Shown one piece after another: positions 25,379 to 34,395 of a stretch of DNA of 64,000 bases; positions within the stretch are counted from its first letter, which is position 1, and each line of letters opens with the position of its first letter. Under the pieces are notes generated by a model. That model searched no databases. It was not told the DNA's origin and saw only the letters and a program-made list of their open reading frames with translations. The position numbers and the translations under genes are program-made. The stretch lies in the NCBI RefSeq assembly GCF_030811855.1, contig NZ_JAUSRN010000001.1, positions 1-64,000 on the forward strand. The letters are read 5' to 3'. The stretch comes from Variovorax paradoxus (GTDB taxonomy: Bacteria; Pseudomonadota; Gammaproteobacteria; Burkholderiales; Burkholderiaceae_C).

Positions 25379-25642
25379 ATTCGAGATACTCCAAGATAGA
25401 ACCGGAAGCAGCTTCCTCCATGGAAAAAGCTCCCCGGTGGCGATGCGATGTGCAAATGGTGGTGCATGAAGGTTAGCGATCCGCGGCGCGTGAAGAAAGC
25501 CTGATGGCTTCAACGCACCGTTCCATATTCAGAACGCCGGAGGCCTGTTTTTTTGGACCTGCGCAGTAAAGTGCCCGACCGGGCTGCGAACGCGGGCGAT
25601 GTGCAAGTTGTGCTGGCCCGCTTCAAGAAGGAATGGGCCCAG
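25379..25642. promoter_or_regulatory. divergent promoter region with GTTC-N8-GAAC dyad
   Basis: The 264 bases between the dioxygenase operon and its divergent LysR gene. An inverted repeat GTTC-CATATTCA-GAAC lies at 25520-25535. It is the best candidate regulator site seen here, though the arm spacing does not exactly follow T-N11-A. Confidence 0.4.
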
Positions 25643-26554
25643 ATGGAAGATCTCGACGATCTGTATTACTTTGCCTGCGTAGTTGAGAGGCGTGGATTCG
25701 CGGCGGCTTCGCGCGCGCTCGGCGTGCCCAAATCGCGCCTGTCGCGCCGCCTCTCGGAGCTGGAGCGGCGCCTGGGCGTGCGTCTGCTGCAGCGCACCTC
25801 GCGCGCCTTCGCAGTCACAGACCTGGGGGCGGAGTTCTACAAGCACTGCCAGGCCGTGGTGGCCGAGGCGAGCCGCGCGTATGCACTGGCCAACGACAGC
25901 AGGTCTGAACCGACGGGAGCCGTGCGCATTTCCTGCCCCACGGGGCTGGGACGCATGCTGGTGGTCGACATGCTGCCCGCCCTGTGCCGCAGTTATCCTC
26001 GGCTGCAGCCCGTGGTGCGCATCAGCGGGCACTTCGTCAACCTTCTCGAGGAAGGCATCGACATCGCGCTGCGCGCCAGCACTGTGCCCCTGGAGTCCTC
26101 GGGCATGGTGTGCCGCACGGTCTGCGCCATCTCCTACGTCGTGGTGGCCAGTCCCGCCTACCTTGCGCAGCGCGGCGCACCCACCAAACCGGATGACCTG
26201 CCAAGGCTGAACCATCTGGCGCGCGACTGCTCGGAACAGCCCATGTACTACCAAATGTCCGGCGCTGCGGGCAGGAAGGACATCTACGTTCAGCCTTCGC
26301 TGCGTTGTGACGACCTACTCATGCTGCGGGCCCTGGCCATCTCCGGCATCGGCATCACGACGCTGCCGACCTACCTGTGCCACGAGGCATTGGCCTCGGG
26401 CCAACTGGTCAGGGTGTTACCCGAGTGGACCGTGCCCGAGGCTACGCTCTATCTGCTGTTCCCCTCGCGCGAGGGCTTGGCCATCGCCATACGCACCTGC
26501 ATCGACTACCTGCTCGCGCATCTTCCAAAGGCACTGGAGCCCGCACGGACCTAG
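25643..26554 (+). CDS. LysR-family transcriptional regulator
   Basis: LysR-type regulator of 303 residues from ATG 25643, behind AAGGAA. The helix-turn-helix reads LYYFACVVERRGFAAASRALGVPKSRLSRRLSELERRLG; the effector domain begins TGAVRISCPTGLGR. The CrgA/DntR-like pattern of this subgroup includes FVNLLEEGIDIALRAS and LAISGIGITTLP. It diverges from the dioxygenase/maleylacetate reductase operon and is its probable regulator. Confidence 0.9.
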   Translation: MEDLDDLYYFACVVERRGFAAASRALGVPKSRLSRRLSELERRLGVRLLQRTSRAFAVTDLGAEFYKHCQAVVAEASRAYALANDSRSEPTGAVRISCPTGLGRMLVVDMLPALCRSYPRLQPVVRISGHFVNLLEEGIDIALRASTVPLESSGMVCRTVCAISYVVVASPAYLAQRGAPTKPDDLPRLNHLARDCSEQPMYYQMSGAAGRKDIYVQPSLRCDDLLMLRALAISGIGITTLPTYLCHEALASGQLVRVLPEWTVPEATLYLLFPSREGLAIAIRTCIDYLLAHLPKALEPART

Positions 26555-26653
26555 CATCGCGCGTTCCAAAAATGGAACTCACCGGTGCAGATCACGCCAC
26601 GCAGAGCCGGCGTCTGAATCCTAAGATGGGCGCATGCTAGACATCCCCTTCCT

Positions 26654-27232
26654 GTGCACATGAGGCCCGGCGCCACCCGATATGGTGCGGTGGCGATCAC
26701 CTTTCACTGGCTCATCGCCCTGTTGATCATCGTGAATTTCGGCCTGGGCCTGTACTTCGTGCAGTTGCGCCTGAGCCCGGGCAAGCTGGCGCTGATCTCT
26801 CAGCACAAATGGATCGGCGTCACGGTGTTCGTGTTGTGCGCGGCACGTCTTCTCTGGCGATGCACGCATCCGGCGCCGGCACTCGCACCGTCGTTGCCGA
26901 CATGGCAGAGGCACGCCGCCCACGCGGTACATGCCGTGCTCTACATCCTGATGGTGGCTGCACCTCTTTCGGGATGGCTCTATTCCTCGGCAGCGGGGGT
27001 GCCCACGGTCTATCTCGGCATCTCGGCGCTGCGTCTGCCGGACCTGCTGGGCAAGGACGCGGCGATCGCCGCCACACTGAAGCTGGTCCACCGAGTCATC
27101 AACTACAGCCTGGCCACGCTAGTCGTGGCCCATCTGGCCGCCGCGCTGAAGCACCAACTCGTCGATCGAGATGGCACGCTGGCCCGCATGCTTCCGTTTT
27201 TCAAAACCTCTTCCGTGATGGGAAAAACATGA
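26654..27232 (+). CDS. cytochrome b561 family membrane protein
   Basis: Cytochrome b561 of 192 residues (GTG start at 26654; an ATG two codons later is equally possible). Four hydrophobic helices are apparent, with heme-ligand histidines expected in VAITFHWLIAL, SQHKWIGV, HAAHAVHAVLYIL and KLVHRVINYSLA. It passes electrons between the quinone pool and a periplasmic partner. Its stop overlaps the next start (ATGA), coupling it to the YceI gene; b561-YceI-YceI clusters are common in proteobacteria. Confidence 0.92.
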   Translation: MHMRPGATRYGAVAITFHWLIALLIIVNFGLGLYFVQLRLSPGKLALISQHKWIGVTVFVLCAARLLWRCTHPAPALAPSLPTWQRHAAHAVHAVLYILMVAAPLSGWLYSSAAGVPTVYLGISALRLPDLLGKDAAIAATLKLVHRVINYSLATLVVAHLAAALKHQLVDRDGTLARMLPFFKTSSVMGKT

Positions 27233-27792
27233 TTCGCGCCACCTTTGCACTTGCTCTAACCACCGTGGTGACGTTGGGAGCGCATGCCGCGCCGGCAGCG
27301 CGCGCAGTTGACTACGGGAAAAGCCGCATCACGGTGATCACCCGTCAGCTGAACGTGCCGCTGGAGGGAGAGTTTCGCCGCTTCAACGCGCAGGTCTTGT
27401 GGGATGCCAGTGCGCCGCAGACCAGCCAGGCCCAACTCGATATCGACGTGAGTAGCCTCGATTTCGGAGAGAAGACCATGAACGACGAGGCAACCGCCAA
27501 ATCCTTCTTCGACGCGCGCACGCATCCCAATGCGCGTTTCGTCTCGAAGCAGGTCAAGGCGGCGGGGGCTGGACGTTATGACGTCGCCGGCACCCTCACC
27601 ATCAAGGGCGTGAGCAAGGACATCACGGTGCCCATGGCGCTCAAGCAGGAAGGTGGCAGCGAGCTCCTCGAGGGCGCGACCACGATTCGCAGGCTCGACT
27701 ACCGCATCGGAGAGGGCGAGTGGGCGGACACGGCCACGCTTGCCGATGCGGTCGGCATCAAATTTCGCTTAGTGCTGGGCGCCGCACGCTAG
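27229..27792 (+). CDS. YceI-family periplasmic protein (first copy)
   Basis: YceI-like lipocalin-fold protein of 187 residues with a signal peptide ending AHAAPAARA. Family motifs are ITVITRQLNVPLEGEFRRF, ASQAQLDIDVSSLDF-like strand, MNDEATAKSFFDA, HPNARFVSKQV and GTLTIKGVSKDITVPMAL. YceI proteins bind polyisoprenoid lipids in the periplasm. It overlaps cytochrome b561 by four bases and precedes a second, divergent YceI copy. The pair with cytochrome b561 suggests a redox or quinone-related periplasmic role. Confidence 0.9.
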   Translation: MIRATFALALTTVVTLGAHAAPAARAVDYGKSRITVITRQLNVPLEGEFRRFNAQVLWDASAPQTSQAQLDIDVSSLDFGEKTMNDEATAKSFFDARTHPNARFVSKQVKAAGAGRYDVAGTLTIKGVSKDITVPMALKQEGGSELLEGATTIRRLDYRIGEGEWADTATLADAVGIKFRLVLGAAR

Positions 27793-27845
27793 AAAAATCA
27801 CCGGCCTTCATCTTCCCCCTACAACTCCGACAAACGAGGATCGTC

Positions 27846-28421
27846 ATGCAGCTCAAACATTGGATCGTCTTGGTCGCCTCCGGACTCATCGCCGCCGCGG
27901 CTTCGGCCCAGTCCTACACCCTGGATCCGGAACACACGTATCCGCACTGGTCGGTCAATCATTTCGGGCTCACCACCTTCCAGGGGAAGTTCACGCGCAC
28001 CAGCGGGAAGGTGCGGCTCGATCCGGCCGGGCAGACGGGCAACATCGAGATCACCATCGATCCAGCGTCGACGCTCTCCGGCGCAGCCCGCCTCGACAAG
28101 ATGATGCTTGGCGAGGACTTCTTCAACGTCGAGAAGTTTCCTACCGCCGTCTTCAAATCGACGGCCCTGCGCTGGAATGGCAATCAACTCGCTTCCGTCG
28201 ACGGCCAACTGGCGATGGTCGGCCAGACCCGTCCCGTCATGCTGACTGTGACGTCGATGCGTTGCACCATGCACTTCCGGCTGAAGCGCGAGGTGTGCGG
28301 CATCGAGGCGCGCACCATGCTCAATCGCGAAGAGTGGGGCCTGGGTTCGCGGTTCCCAGTCTCCGTGGTTGGCAACGACATCGCACTCTACATCCAGGCC
28401 GAAGGCGTTCGGGACGACTGA
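27846..28421 (+). CDS. YceI-family periplasmic protein (second copy)
   Basis: Second YceI-like protein, 191 residues, with a signal peptide ending SAQ. It begins SYTLDPEHTYPHWSVNHFG and continues TFQGKFTRTSGKVRLD, MLGEDFFNVEKFPTAVFKS, and a cysteine-bearing segment (MRCTMHF, EVCGIEART) not present in the first copy. It follows the first copy by 53 bases with an AGGA Shine-Dalgarno. The two copies are only distantly alike, so the duplication is old. Confidence 0.9.
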   Translation: MQLKHWIVLVASGLIAAAASAQSYTLDPEHTYPHWSVNHFGLTTFQGKFTRTSGKVRLDPAGQTGNIEITIDPASTLSGAARLDKMMLGEDFFNVEKFPTAVFKSTALRWNGNQLASVDGQLAMVGQTRPVMLTVTSMRCTMHFRLKREVCGIEARTMLNREEWGLGSRFPVSVVGNDIALYIQAEGVRDD

Positions 28422-28520
28422 GCCGTGACGCCCGCAGCCGGCAGCCGGCATGCCCGCCAACGCTCGGCTTGCGCCTGGACCGGACGTGAGCATATTTCGA
28501 CCCACTCCACAGGAAATAGC

Positions 28521-29510
28521 ATGAAAACGATATCCGTCAGCCGACACCTGCTGGGCGCCGCCGCCGCAGTGACCTTCGCCGCATCGAGTGCCGGCGCGCA
28601 GACCCCTGCGTCGCCATGGCCGAACCAACCGGTGCGCATGATTCTGCCCGTGCCCGCGGGATCTGCGCCCGATGTGCTGGCCCGTCTCGTCGGCGTCAAG
28701 CTCACCGAGAAGTGGGGGCAGTCTGTGATCGTCGACAATCGCCCCGGCGGCAGCGGGGTGATCGGCATGAACGCCCTTCTCAGCGGCCCGACCGATGGCA
28801 GCACTTTCGGCTTCGTGCAAGGATCCGCCATTTCGGTGGCGCCCAGTACCATCAAAGGCGTCGCCTACGATTTCGACCGAGATTTTGTGCCGGTGACCCT
28901 GGCGGCGGTCGCGCCTTTCGTGCTGTCTGTGCCGACCAACTCACCTTACAAGACGCTGGCCGACTTCATTGCAGCCGCCAAGTCCAAACCCGAGAGTATC
29001 GAAGTGGCCGACACCGGCCGCGGTACTCTCCCGCATCTGGTCACGGCCAAACTCGGCCTGCTCACCGGTGCGCAGTTCCTCGAAGTCCATTACCCGGGCG
29101 GCGCACAATCGATGCACGCCACCCTCGGCGGCCAGACTAAGATGGTGATCGACACCTACAACGTGGTGGCCGGCAACGTGCAGGGAGGCAAGCTGCGCGT
29201 TCTGGCCTCCACCGGCGACCGCGCCTACCCGGGACTGGAGCAGGTGCCCCTGGCGAACCAGACCGCCCCGGGCGCGGTGGCCTACGGCTGGTTCGCGATC
29301 ATCGCCAAGAAAGGCGTGCCTCCGGCGGTGCTGGTCAAGTTCAACAAGGACCTCAACGAAGTGCTGAACCTGCCCGAGGTGGTCGCCAAGTCGCAGGAGC
29401 TCGGCGTGTATCCGCGCCCCGGCACACCGGAGCAGCTCACCAAATACATCGCCGAGGACCGCAAGAACTGGCAGCACGTGCTGGACGCACGCGACATCAA
29501 GCCGGACTGA
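28521..29510 (+). CDS. Bug-type tripartite tricarboxylate transporter binding protein
   Basis: TctC/Bug-family periplasmic binding protein of 329 residues with a signal peptide ending AGAQ. The family signatures are VRMILPVPAGSAPDVLARLVG, SVIVDNRPGGSGVIGM, and the distal GKLRVLASTGDRAYPGLEQVP. ATG 28521 follows AGGAAATAGC. No tctA or tctB membrane genes are nearby, so it must share a distant transporter or act as an orphan receptor, as is usual in Burkholderiales. The adjacent hydrolase suggests a common substrate. Confidence 0.93.
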   Translation: MKTISVSRHLLGAAAAVTFAASSAGAQTPASPWPNQPVRMILPVPAGSAPDVLARLVGVKLTEKWGQSVIVDNRPGGSGVIGMNALLSGPTDGSTFGFVQGSAISVAPSTIKGVAYDFDRDFVPVTLAAVAPFVLSVPTNSPYKTLADFIAAAKSKPESIEVADTGRGTLPHLVTAKLGLLTGAQFLEVHYPGGAQSMHATLGGQTKMVIDTYNVVAGNVQGGKLRVLASTGDRAYPGLEQVPLANQTAPGAVAYGWFAIIAKKGVPPAVLVKFNKDLNEVLNLPEVVAKSQELGVYPRPGTPEQLTKYIAEDRKNWQHVLDARDIKPD

Positions 29511-29514
29511 TGAA

Positions 29515-30381
29515 GTGTCCAGAAGCCATGGCAACCATGCCGGAAATCATCCTGTGACTTCCGCCCCTATTCAGCCGCGCCGCCTGGTGTTTCACGGGCG
29601 CGATCACGTCCCCATCACGGGGGATTTCTATGCGCCCAGCCAACACGGCGATGCCGGTGCCCCGGCGCTGGTGGCCGTGCACGGTGGCGGATGGAAGCTC
29701 GGAACGGCCGACTTCTACCGCCACTGGGGTTCCTATCTGGCCGAGAACGGTATCGCAATGCTGGCCATCAATTACCGGCTCGTGGAGTCGTCGAAGCATC
29801 TGCATCCGACGGGGCTGGATGACGTCTGCAGCGCCCTGGACTTTCTCTCGACCAATGCCGCCGGGCTGGGCGTGGATGCCCAGCGCATCGGGCTGATGGG
29901 GGACTCGGCGGGCGCCCACCTCGCAGCGCTGGCCGCGCTGTCGAAATCGGAGCAGGGCGCACCCGGCCACCATGGCGTGCCCGTGCGGGTGATGGTCGGC
30001 GTCTACGGTGTGTACGACATGCTGGCGCAATGGGAGCACGACCAACTGGCCCGCCCCGAAGACCAGATCACCGAAGCTGTTCTGGGTGTGAGTCCGCTGG
30101 TAGACAAAATGCGCTTCTACCAGGCTTCACCACTGACGTACACCACCACGCGGGCCCGCGGCACGGCCTTCCTGATCAGTTGGGGTATGGAGGACGATAC
30201 GGTCGACTGCAACCAGTCGCGCCGCTTTGTCACGGCCCTTAAGCAAGCCGGCTGCTTTGTGCGGACGCTGCCGGTGCCGGGCGCCCCGCATTTCTGGATA
30301 TCCGAGCCTTTGTCCGATCCACATGGCTACGCGGCTCGGCTAGCGCCTGTACTGCTCCGCTTTCTCGACGAACGACTGTAG
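29515..30381 (+). CDS. alpha/beta hydrolase (HSL/BD-FAE-like esterase)
   Basis: Alpha/beta-hydrolase of up to 288 residues of the hormone-sensitive-lipase-like class. The oxyanion motif HGGGW is near residue 57, the nucleophile in GLMGDSAGAHLAAL near 131, and the likely acid and histidine in SWGMEDDTVD and VPGAPHFWI. It starts (GTG 29515, or a GTG at 29554) five bases after the Bug gene stop, so both are cotranscribed. Esterase or arylformamidase-type activity on the Bug ligand or its ester is plausible. Confidence 0.88.
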   Translation: MSRSHGNHAGNHPVTSAPIQPRRLVFHGRDHVPITGDFYAPSQHGDAGAPALVAVHGGGWKLGTADFYRHWGSYLAENGIAMLAINYRLVESSKHLHPTGLDDVCSALDFLSTNAAGLGVDAQRIGLMGDSAGAHLAALAALSKSEQGAPGHHGVPVRVMVGVYGVYDMLAQWEHDQLARPEDQITEAVLGVSPLVDKMRFYQASPLTYTTTRARGTAFLISWGMEDDTVDCNQSRRFVTALKQAGCFVRTLPVPGAPHFWISEPLSDPHGYAARLAPVLLRFLDERL

Positions 30382-30639
30382 CCCGCTCTGTAGACTTTTA
30401 GAGGAGCGGCAAGCAGCGTCAAGTTGCCGGTGTGAGCTGTGCGGCGTCAGCGTGCACGAATTCGAGAACTGCCATCCAGCACGTCAACTCAGAGAAGAGG
30501 ACTAAGTCAGTTTCGATGTGATTCCATCGGGTCAAAACTGCTTAAGACTGGATTGGATGTCCATACGTGAGCCCCAGCTCCCATGCCCACGCCAAAGATG
30601 TGACTGGGCTAGTGTCCTTATCCCACCGGGGCTGTAAGC

Positions 30640-30738
30640 CTCGTGGTTCCGGCCCCTCCGGGCGATGGCTCCGATGTGCTTGCGCGCCTGCTGGCACAGG
30701 AGCTGAGCCGCAGTATGGGCCAGCCTTTCACAGTCGAG
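30640..30738 (+). pseudogene. Bug-type binding protein remnant
   Basis: A 33-codon stretch reads LVVPAPPGDGSDVLARLL then AQELSRSMGQPFTVE, which is the first conserved block of TctC/Bug proteins. It has no start, no signal peptide and no continuation. It differs from the intact Bug gene 2 kb upstream, so it is a relic of a separate family member, not a fresh duplicate. Confidence 0.7.
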
Positions 30739-30907
30739 GGCGTCCCGGAAAAATTTTGCAACCTTGTCGGTCCTTCGAGCTGGGAAGCCGCATGAATAGC
30801 AAGCGGATATGAGACCGGGGAACAACTTCTTGAAAATGAGCAAAAAGCTTGAAAGCTAGCGGGCTATGGCGGATCATTGGATCGGTTTCACACGACCAGT
30901 ATTGACG

Positions 30908-30943
30908 GGGGTTAGCAGCTTGATGGTTGCTAACCCCTTTGTC
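30908..30943 (+). terminator. terminator-like hairpin
   Basis: A perfect ten-pair stem (GGGGTTAGCA with TGCTAACCCC) around a 10-base loop, followed by TTTGTCATTT. The T tract is interrupted, so termination may be weak. No intact plus-strand gene ends just before it. Confidence 0.5.
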
Positions 30944-31049
30944 ATTTCTGAGGCGGAGGTTCCAGCCCACAGCACATGCAGCGTGCGGCGTGCGGCGTGC
31001 AGCGTGCGCATGGCACTGCCGTGTGGGTGCATGGCGCATGCCCAGCCTT

Positions 31050-31535
31050 TCAGTCCCCCGGTATGTGAGGCGGGCGCAGTTCAACCGGCTTGGCCGACTT
31101 CTTGCGCATCCTGATGTTGAGCATCTCCACTGCCACGGAGAACGCCATGGCGAAGCACACGTAGCCCTTGGGCACATGATGGTCGAAGCCTTCCGCGACC
31201 AGAACCACGCCCACCACCACCAGGAAGGACAGTGCCAGCATCTTGATGGTGGGATGGTTGGAGACGAAGCGGCCGATCGGACCCGCGAACAGCATCATCA
31301 GGAGCACGGAGACGATCACCGCGGCAATCATGACCCGCACGTCGTCCACTATCCCGACGGCCGTGATGATCGAGTCCAGCGAGAACACGAGATCGATCAC
31401 CATGATCTGGAGCAGGACGGAGGCGAAGGTGGCCTTGACGGCACTGGACTTCTGCTCGTGCCCGCCTTGATCTGGCGGATGCAACTCCTCCTCGGGAAAG
31501 ACGCGCCCAGGCTCAGCGGACAGCCGGACAATCAA
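31050..31535 (-). pseudogene. TerC-family membrane protein, 5' truncated
   Basis: From about residue 30 the translation matches the C-terminal half of TerC/YgdQ-type membrane proteins: LLQIMVIDLVFSLDSIITAVG, VFAGPI-like LFAGPIGRFVSNHPTIKMLAL, VVLVAEGFDHHVPKGY and FSVAVEMLNIRMRKK. The usual N-terminal helices with EIVLGIDNI are absent and replaced by an unrelated 25-residue lead, so the gene lost its 5' half. It retains three helices and is unlikely to be functional. Confidence 0.75.
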
Positions 31536-31949
31536 TCAAGGAGGCGCAGGGTGAGAGCCGCCGAGGCGATCACCAAGTTTCTGCGCGCCCTGCGCCAATG
31601 CCTCCAGTTCCCGCCGGCATCCCTCATTTTCCGCGAGCGCGCGCTCGAGCTGGCGGGCATAGGCATCGGTCAGCGCCATCCAGCGCCGAAAAATCGTTTC
31701 CAAGCGCTCCCTTGGAACATGCGATCCCTTGCGTGTACCGCAAGTCTTGCGCACCGGCGCATATCGTTGCTTACAGGTAGCGAGTAGGTTGTGCGACTGA
31801 TTGCGTAAACCATAGTGGCCAAACATCGTTGAGATACCACGAGTCCGGCACGCCATCGCGATGCAGATGAGGTCGTGGGTGTACTTCGGGATCGCCGGAA
31901 CAGCAGCGGATCGCACGAGGCGGCTCAGCCGTAGTCTTCGAACGCGCAT
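31536..31949 (-). CDS. hypothetical protein, doubtful
   Basis: A 137-codon frame directly upstream of the TerC remnant. The first 70 residues look non-coding, but the last 60 (SHVPRERLETIFRRW, YARQLERALAENEG, RRELEALAQGAQKLG) form a credible charged coiled-coil helix. I do not recognise a family. It may be the tail of a truncated gene fused to random sequence at its 5' side. Confidence 0.3.
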   Translation of the reverse strand: MRVRRLRLSRLVRSAAVPAIPKYTHDLICIAMACRTRGISTMFGHYGLRNQSHNLLATCKQRYAPVRKTCGTRKGSHVPRERLETIFRRWMALTDAYARQLERALAENEGCRRELEALAQGAQKLGDRLGGSHPAPP

Positions 31950-32011
31950 TGCGAGGTGTCGATGCGAGGCGGAGGCCGTCGGCGCTCTCGCCTGACGCCG
32001 CGCTTGTGGGT

Positions 32012-32956
32012 TCAGGCGGTTAGCCCGGCCTTGCGCAGGCCCGCCACAAACTGCGCAAGAGGCGCGGGGCTGCTGTAGGGCAGGACGCGCAGCGTGAGTT
32101 CGATTGCATATTCGGGATGGATGTCCATTAGTTCGCTCCAGATCTGTTGCGCCTCCTCATGGCGACCGGTGTGACCGTAGAGCGAGGCTAGGTAGGCACG
32201 GGTAACGTCCGAACCCGGCATGTGGATTAGGCGACGCTTAAAGCTCGCTTCGGCTTCTGCATATCGCGCAATGACGAATTGAGCCCGCCCCTGCGCATGC
32301 AGCCAAAGGCTGAACTGCGGGTCGAGGCGCAACGCCTTCGCGAGCGATTCGATCGCCTCCTCGTGGCGCCCGGCGAAATCCAGGATGACGCCGAGCGTCC
32401 CATAGCTCTGGGAGGAGTTCGGGTCGAGCGCGACCGAGCGACGTGCGGCGCTCTCGGCCCCGTCCAACCTGCGCAGCCACATCAGCGCGTTGGAAAGCGC
32501 ATGGTGTGCCATGGGCTCAAGGGGGTCGCACTCGCACGCCTTGCCTACCAACGCCAGGTTCTCTTGCAGATCGTCGGCTGTCCGGCCATTCCAGGCGTTG
32601 GCGTATTCGATGCCGCAGGCGATCGCCAGGTAGGCACAGCCCAGCGCCATGCTCGGGTCGATCGCCAGTGCGCGCTCTAGCATCTCTCGCGTCTCGGCCA
32701 GCGCCGGCGCCGTGAACTGAACGATGCAGCTCTTGGCGCGAATCAGGTAGTCGTAGGCCTCGCCGTTGACCTTGCCGCGTTCCTGCCGGCGGGCTTCCTC
32801 GTTGCCGGTGAGCCTGACCTCGAGCGTCTCGACGATCTTGCGAGTGACCTCGTCCTGCACCAGGAAGATGTCCTCGATCTCACGGTCATAGCGGTCGGCC
32901 CGGATGTGCCCGCCCGACTCGGCATCGATGAGCTGCACGTTGATACGCACTCTCAT
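32012..32956 (-). pseudogene. TPR protein (adenylate-cyclase-like C-terminal part), 5' truncated
   Basis: The reliable part starts at MRVRINVQLIDAESGGH, then DRYDREIEDIFLVQDEVTRKIVETLE and several tetratricopeptide repeats up to residue 300, ending at 32012. This is the C-terminal half of CadC- or adenylate/guanylate-cyclase-type proteins, where a TolB-like segment precedes the repeats. The N-terminal DNA-binding or cyclase domain is missing. The 5' break at about 32957 coincides with the 5' break of the opposite-strand LysR fragment. Confidence 0.8.
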
Positions 32957-32959
32957 GCC

Positions 32960-33448
32960 GGCGCGGCGCGTCGCTATGACGCTGGTGTGCGTTTCGGCCA
33001 AGAGCTGGCGCTGGACATGATTTCAGTGCGAATCGGCCCTGATGTTCGCAACATGGTGGTGGGGTCGAAGTCCTACTTCGCGGGACGGTCAACGCCTAGA
33101 ACGCCACGCGATCTCACCGAGCACGTCTGCATCAATCTACGCACGTCCACCTATGGAAGCCTCTACGAATGGGAGTTCGTCAAGGGCAAGCGCGCCACGA
33201 ACGCACGGGTGGATGGAACGGTCACCTTCAACAATGCCTACGACATCTTCGAGGCGGCCAAGGCCGGCTTCGGTCTTGCCTACCTGCCGGAGGAGATGGT
33301 TCGCCCTCAGCTGTTGAAGGGACAGCTCATTTCCGTGCTGGAGGACTGGTGCCCGGTGTGGCCGGGATTCCACCTCTACTATCCCAATAGACGCCAGCCT
33401 TCGCGTGCGATGACCCTGCTGGTCGAAGCTTTGCGTTACAGAGCCTAG
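32960..33448 (+). pseudogene. LysR regulator, C-terminal fragment
   Basis: The frame reads RRYDAGVRFGQELALDMISV, DLTEHVCINLRT, AGFGLAYLPEEMVRPQLL and ends at 33448 with LVEALRYRA. This is the second half of a LysR effector domain. It is clearly paralogous to the complete LysR that starts 17 bases downstream (for example FDAGVRFGDQI, FGLAYMPEELARPHI and LIVEALRHRR there). The DNA-binding half is lost at the junction with the TPR fragment. Confidence 0.85.
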
Positions 33449-33464
33449 CTTCGGAGCAGCTTGC

Positions 33465-34358
33465 ATGTCTGGTGAGAGCTTTCGCGACATCCTGGCCTTT
33501 CTTGCTGTTGCGCGCGAGCGAAGCTTTACCCGCGCAGCGGCACAACTGGGCGTTTCTCAGTCTGCACTCAGCCACACCATTCGCACATTGGAAACGAGGC
33601 TGGGCTTGCGTCTGCTGACCCGCACGACCCGCAGTGTGTCGCCGACGGAGGCAGGTGAGCGTCTTATCCAAAGAGTGGCTCCTCGATTCGAGGCCATCAC
33701 CGAGGAATTGGCCGTATTCGACGAACTTCGCGACAAGCCCGCGGGGACCGTGCGCATCACAGCCTCCGATTTCGCGGCGAACACGATTCTCTGGCCCAAG
33801 CTCTCCAAGCTCCAACCGAAATATCCCGACGTCAAGATCGAGGTGGCCATCGAACCGGGACTGACCGACATCGTGGCGGAACGCTTTGATGCAGGGGTGC
33901 GTTTCGGCGACCAGATCGCCAAGGACATGACGGCAGTCCGGATTTCGCCGGACATCCGCATGGCAATCGTCGGTGCGCCGTCCTACCTGAAAAGGCACCC
34001 CCCGCCCAAGTCCCCGTCCGACCTGACTGAGCACGAGTGCATCAACATGCGCATCTCAATGCGCGACGGCGTGGAGGCATGGAAACTCAAGAAGGGCAAA
34101 CGCAATCTGCAAGTCCGGGTTGAGGGTTCGTGGACATTCAACGGCATCTACCCGGTGGTGGCGGCCGCACTGTCCGGATTTGGCTTGGCATACATGCCGG
34201 AAGAACTGGCACGCCCCCATATCAAGAGCGGTCGGCTTCAAGCCGTGCTCGGGGACTGGTGCCCGACCGTCCCTGGGCTCCATATCTTCTTCGCCAGTCG
34301 GCGGCGATCGTCGTCCGCACTATCGCTGATCGTCGAGGCACTGCGCCACCGGCGCTAG
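33465..34358 (+). CDS. LysR-family transcriptional regulator
   Basis: Complete LysR regulator of 297 residues: helix-turn-helix ILAFLAVARERSFTRAA to VSQSALSHTIRTLETRLG, then the effector domain beginning AGTVRITASDFAANTI. It belongs to the subgroup with FDAGVRFG and GFGLAYMPEEL. No divergently transcribed target lies beside it; its original neighbour was probably removed by the rearrangement that truncated the upstream paralogue. Confidence 0.92.
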   Translation: MSGESFRDILAFLAVARERSFTRAAAQLGVSQSALSHTIRTLETRLGLRLLTRTTRSVSPTEAGERLIQRVAPRFEAITEELAVFDELRDKPAGTVRITASDFAANTILWPKLSKLQPKYPDVKIEVAIEPGLTDIVAERFDAGVRFGDQIAKDMTAVRISPDIRMAIVGAPSYLKRHPPPKSPSDLTEHECINMRISMRDGVEAWKLKKGKRNLQVRVEGSWTFNGIYPVVAAALSGFGLAYMPEELARPHIKSGRLQAVLGDWCPTVPGLHIFFASRRRSSSALSLIVEALRHRR

Positions 34359-34395
34359 TTGCATGCACGCCATGTCGAGTTCCGCTGCCGCACCA

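Larger units (their letters stand above)
30382..31049. other. gap with remnant and repeats
   Basis: No intact gene. It holds the Bug-protein remnant at 30640-30738, a terminator-like hairpin at 30908-30937 and a four-copy heptamer array (GCRGCGT) at 30978-31005. Other open frames here are arginine/serine-rich shadows. Confidence 0.55.

Noticed and set aside
23701..25467. A 588-codon fusion of the maleylacetate reductase with an N-terminal domain
   Set aside because: The extra 234 residues are serine/arginine-rich shadow of the dioxygenase gene; a good start exists at 24765.
33327..34034. A 235-codon minus-strand frame
   Set aside because: Shadow of the intact LysR gene on the plus strand.
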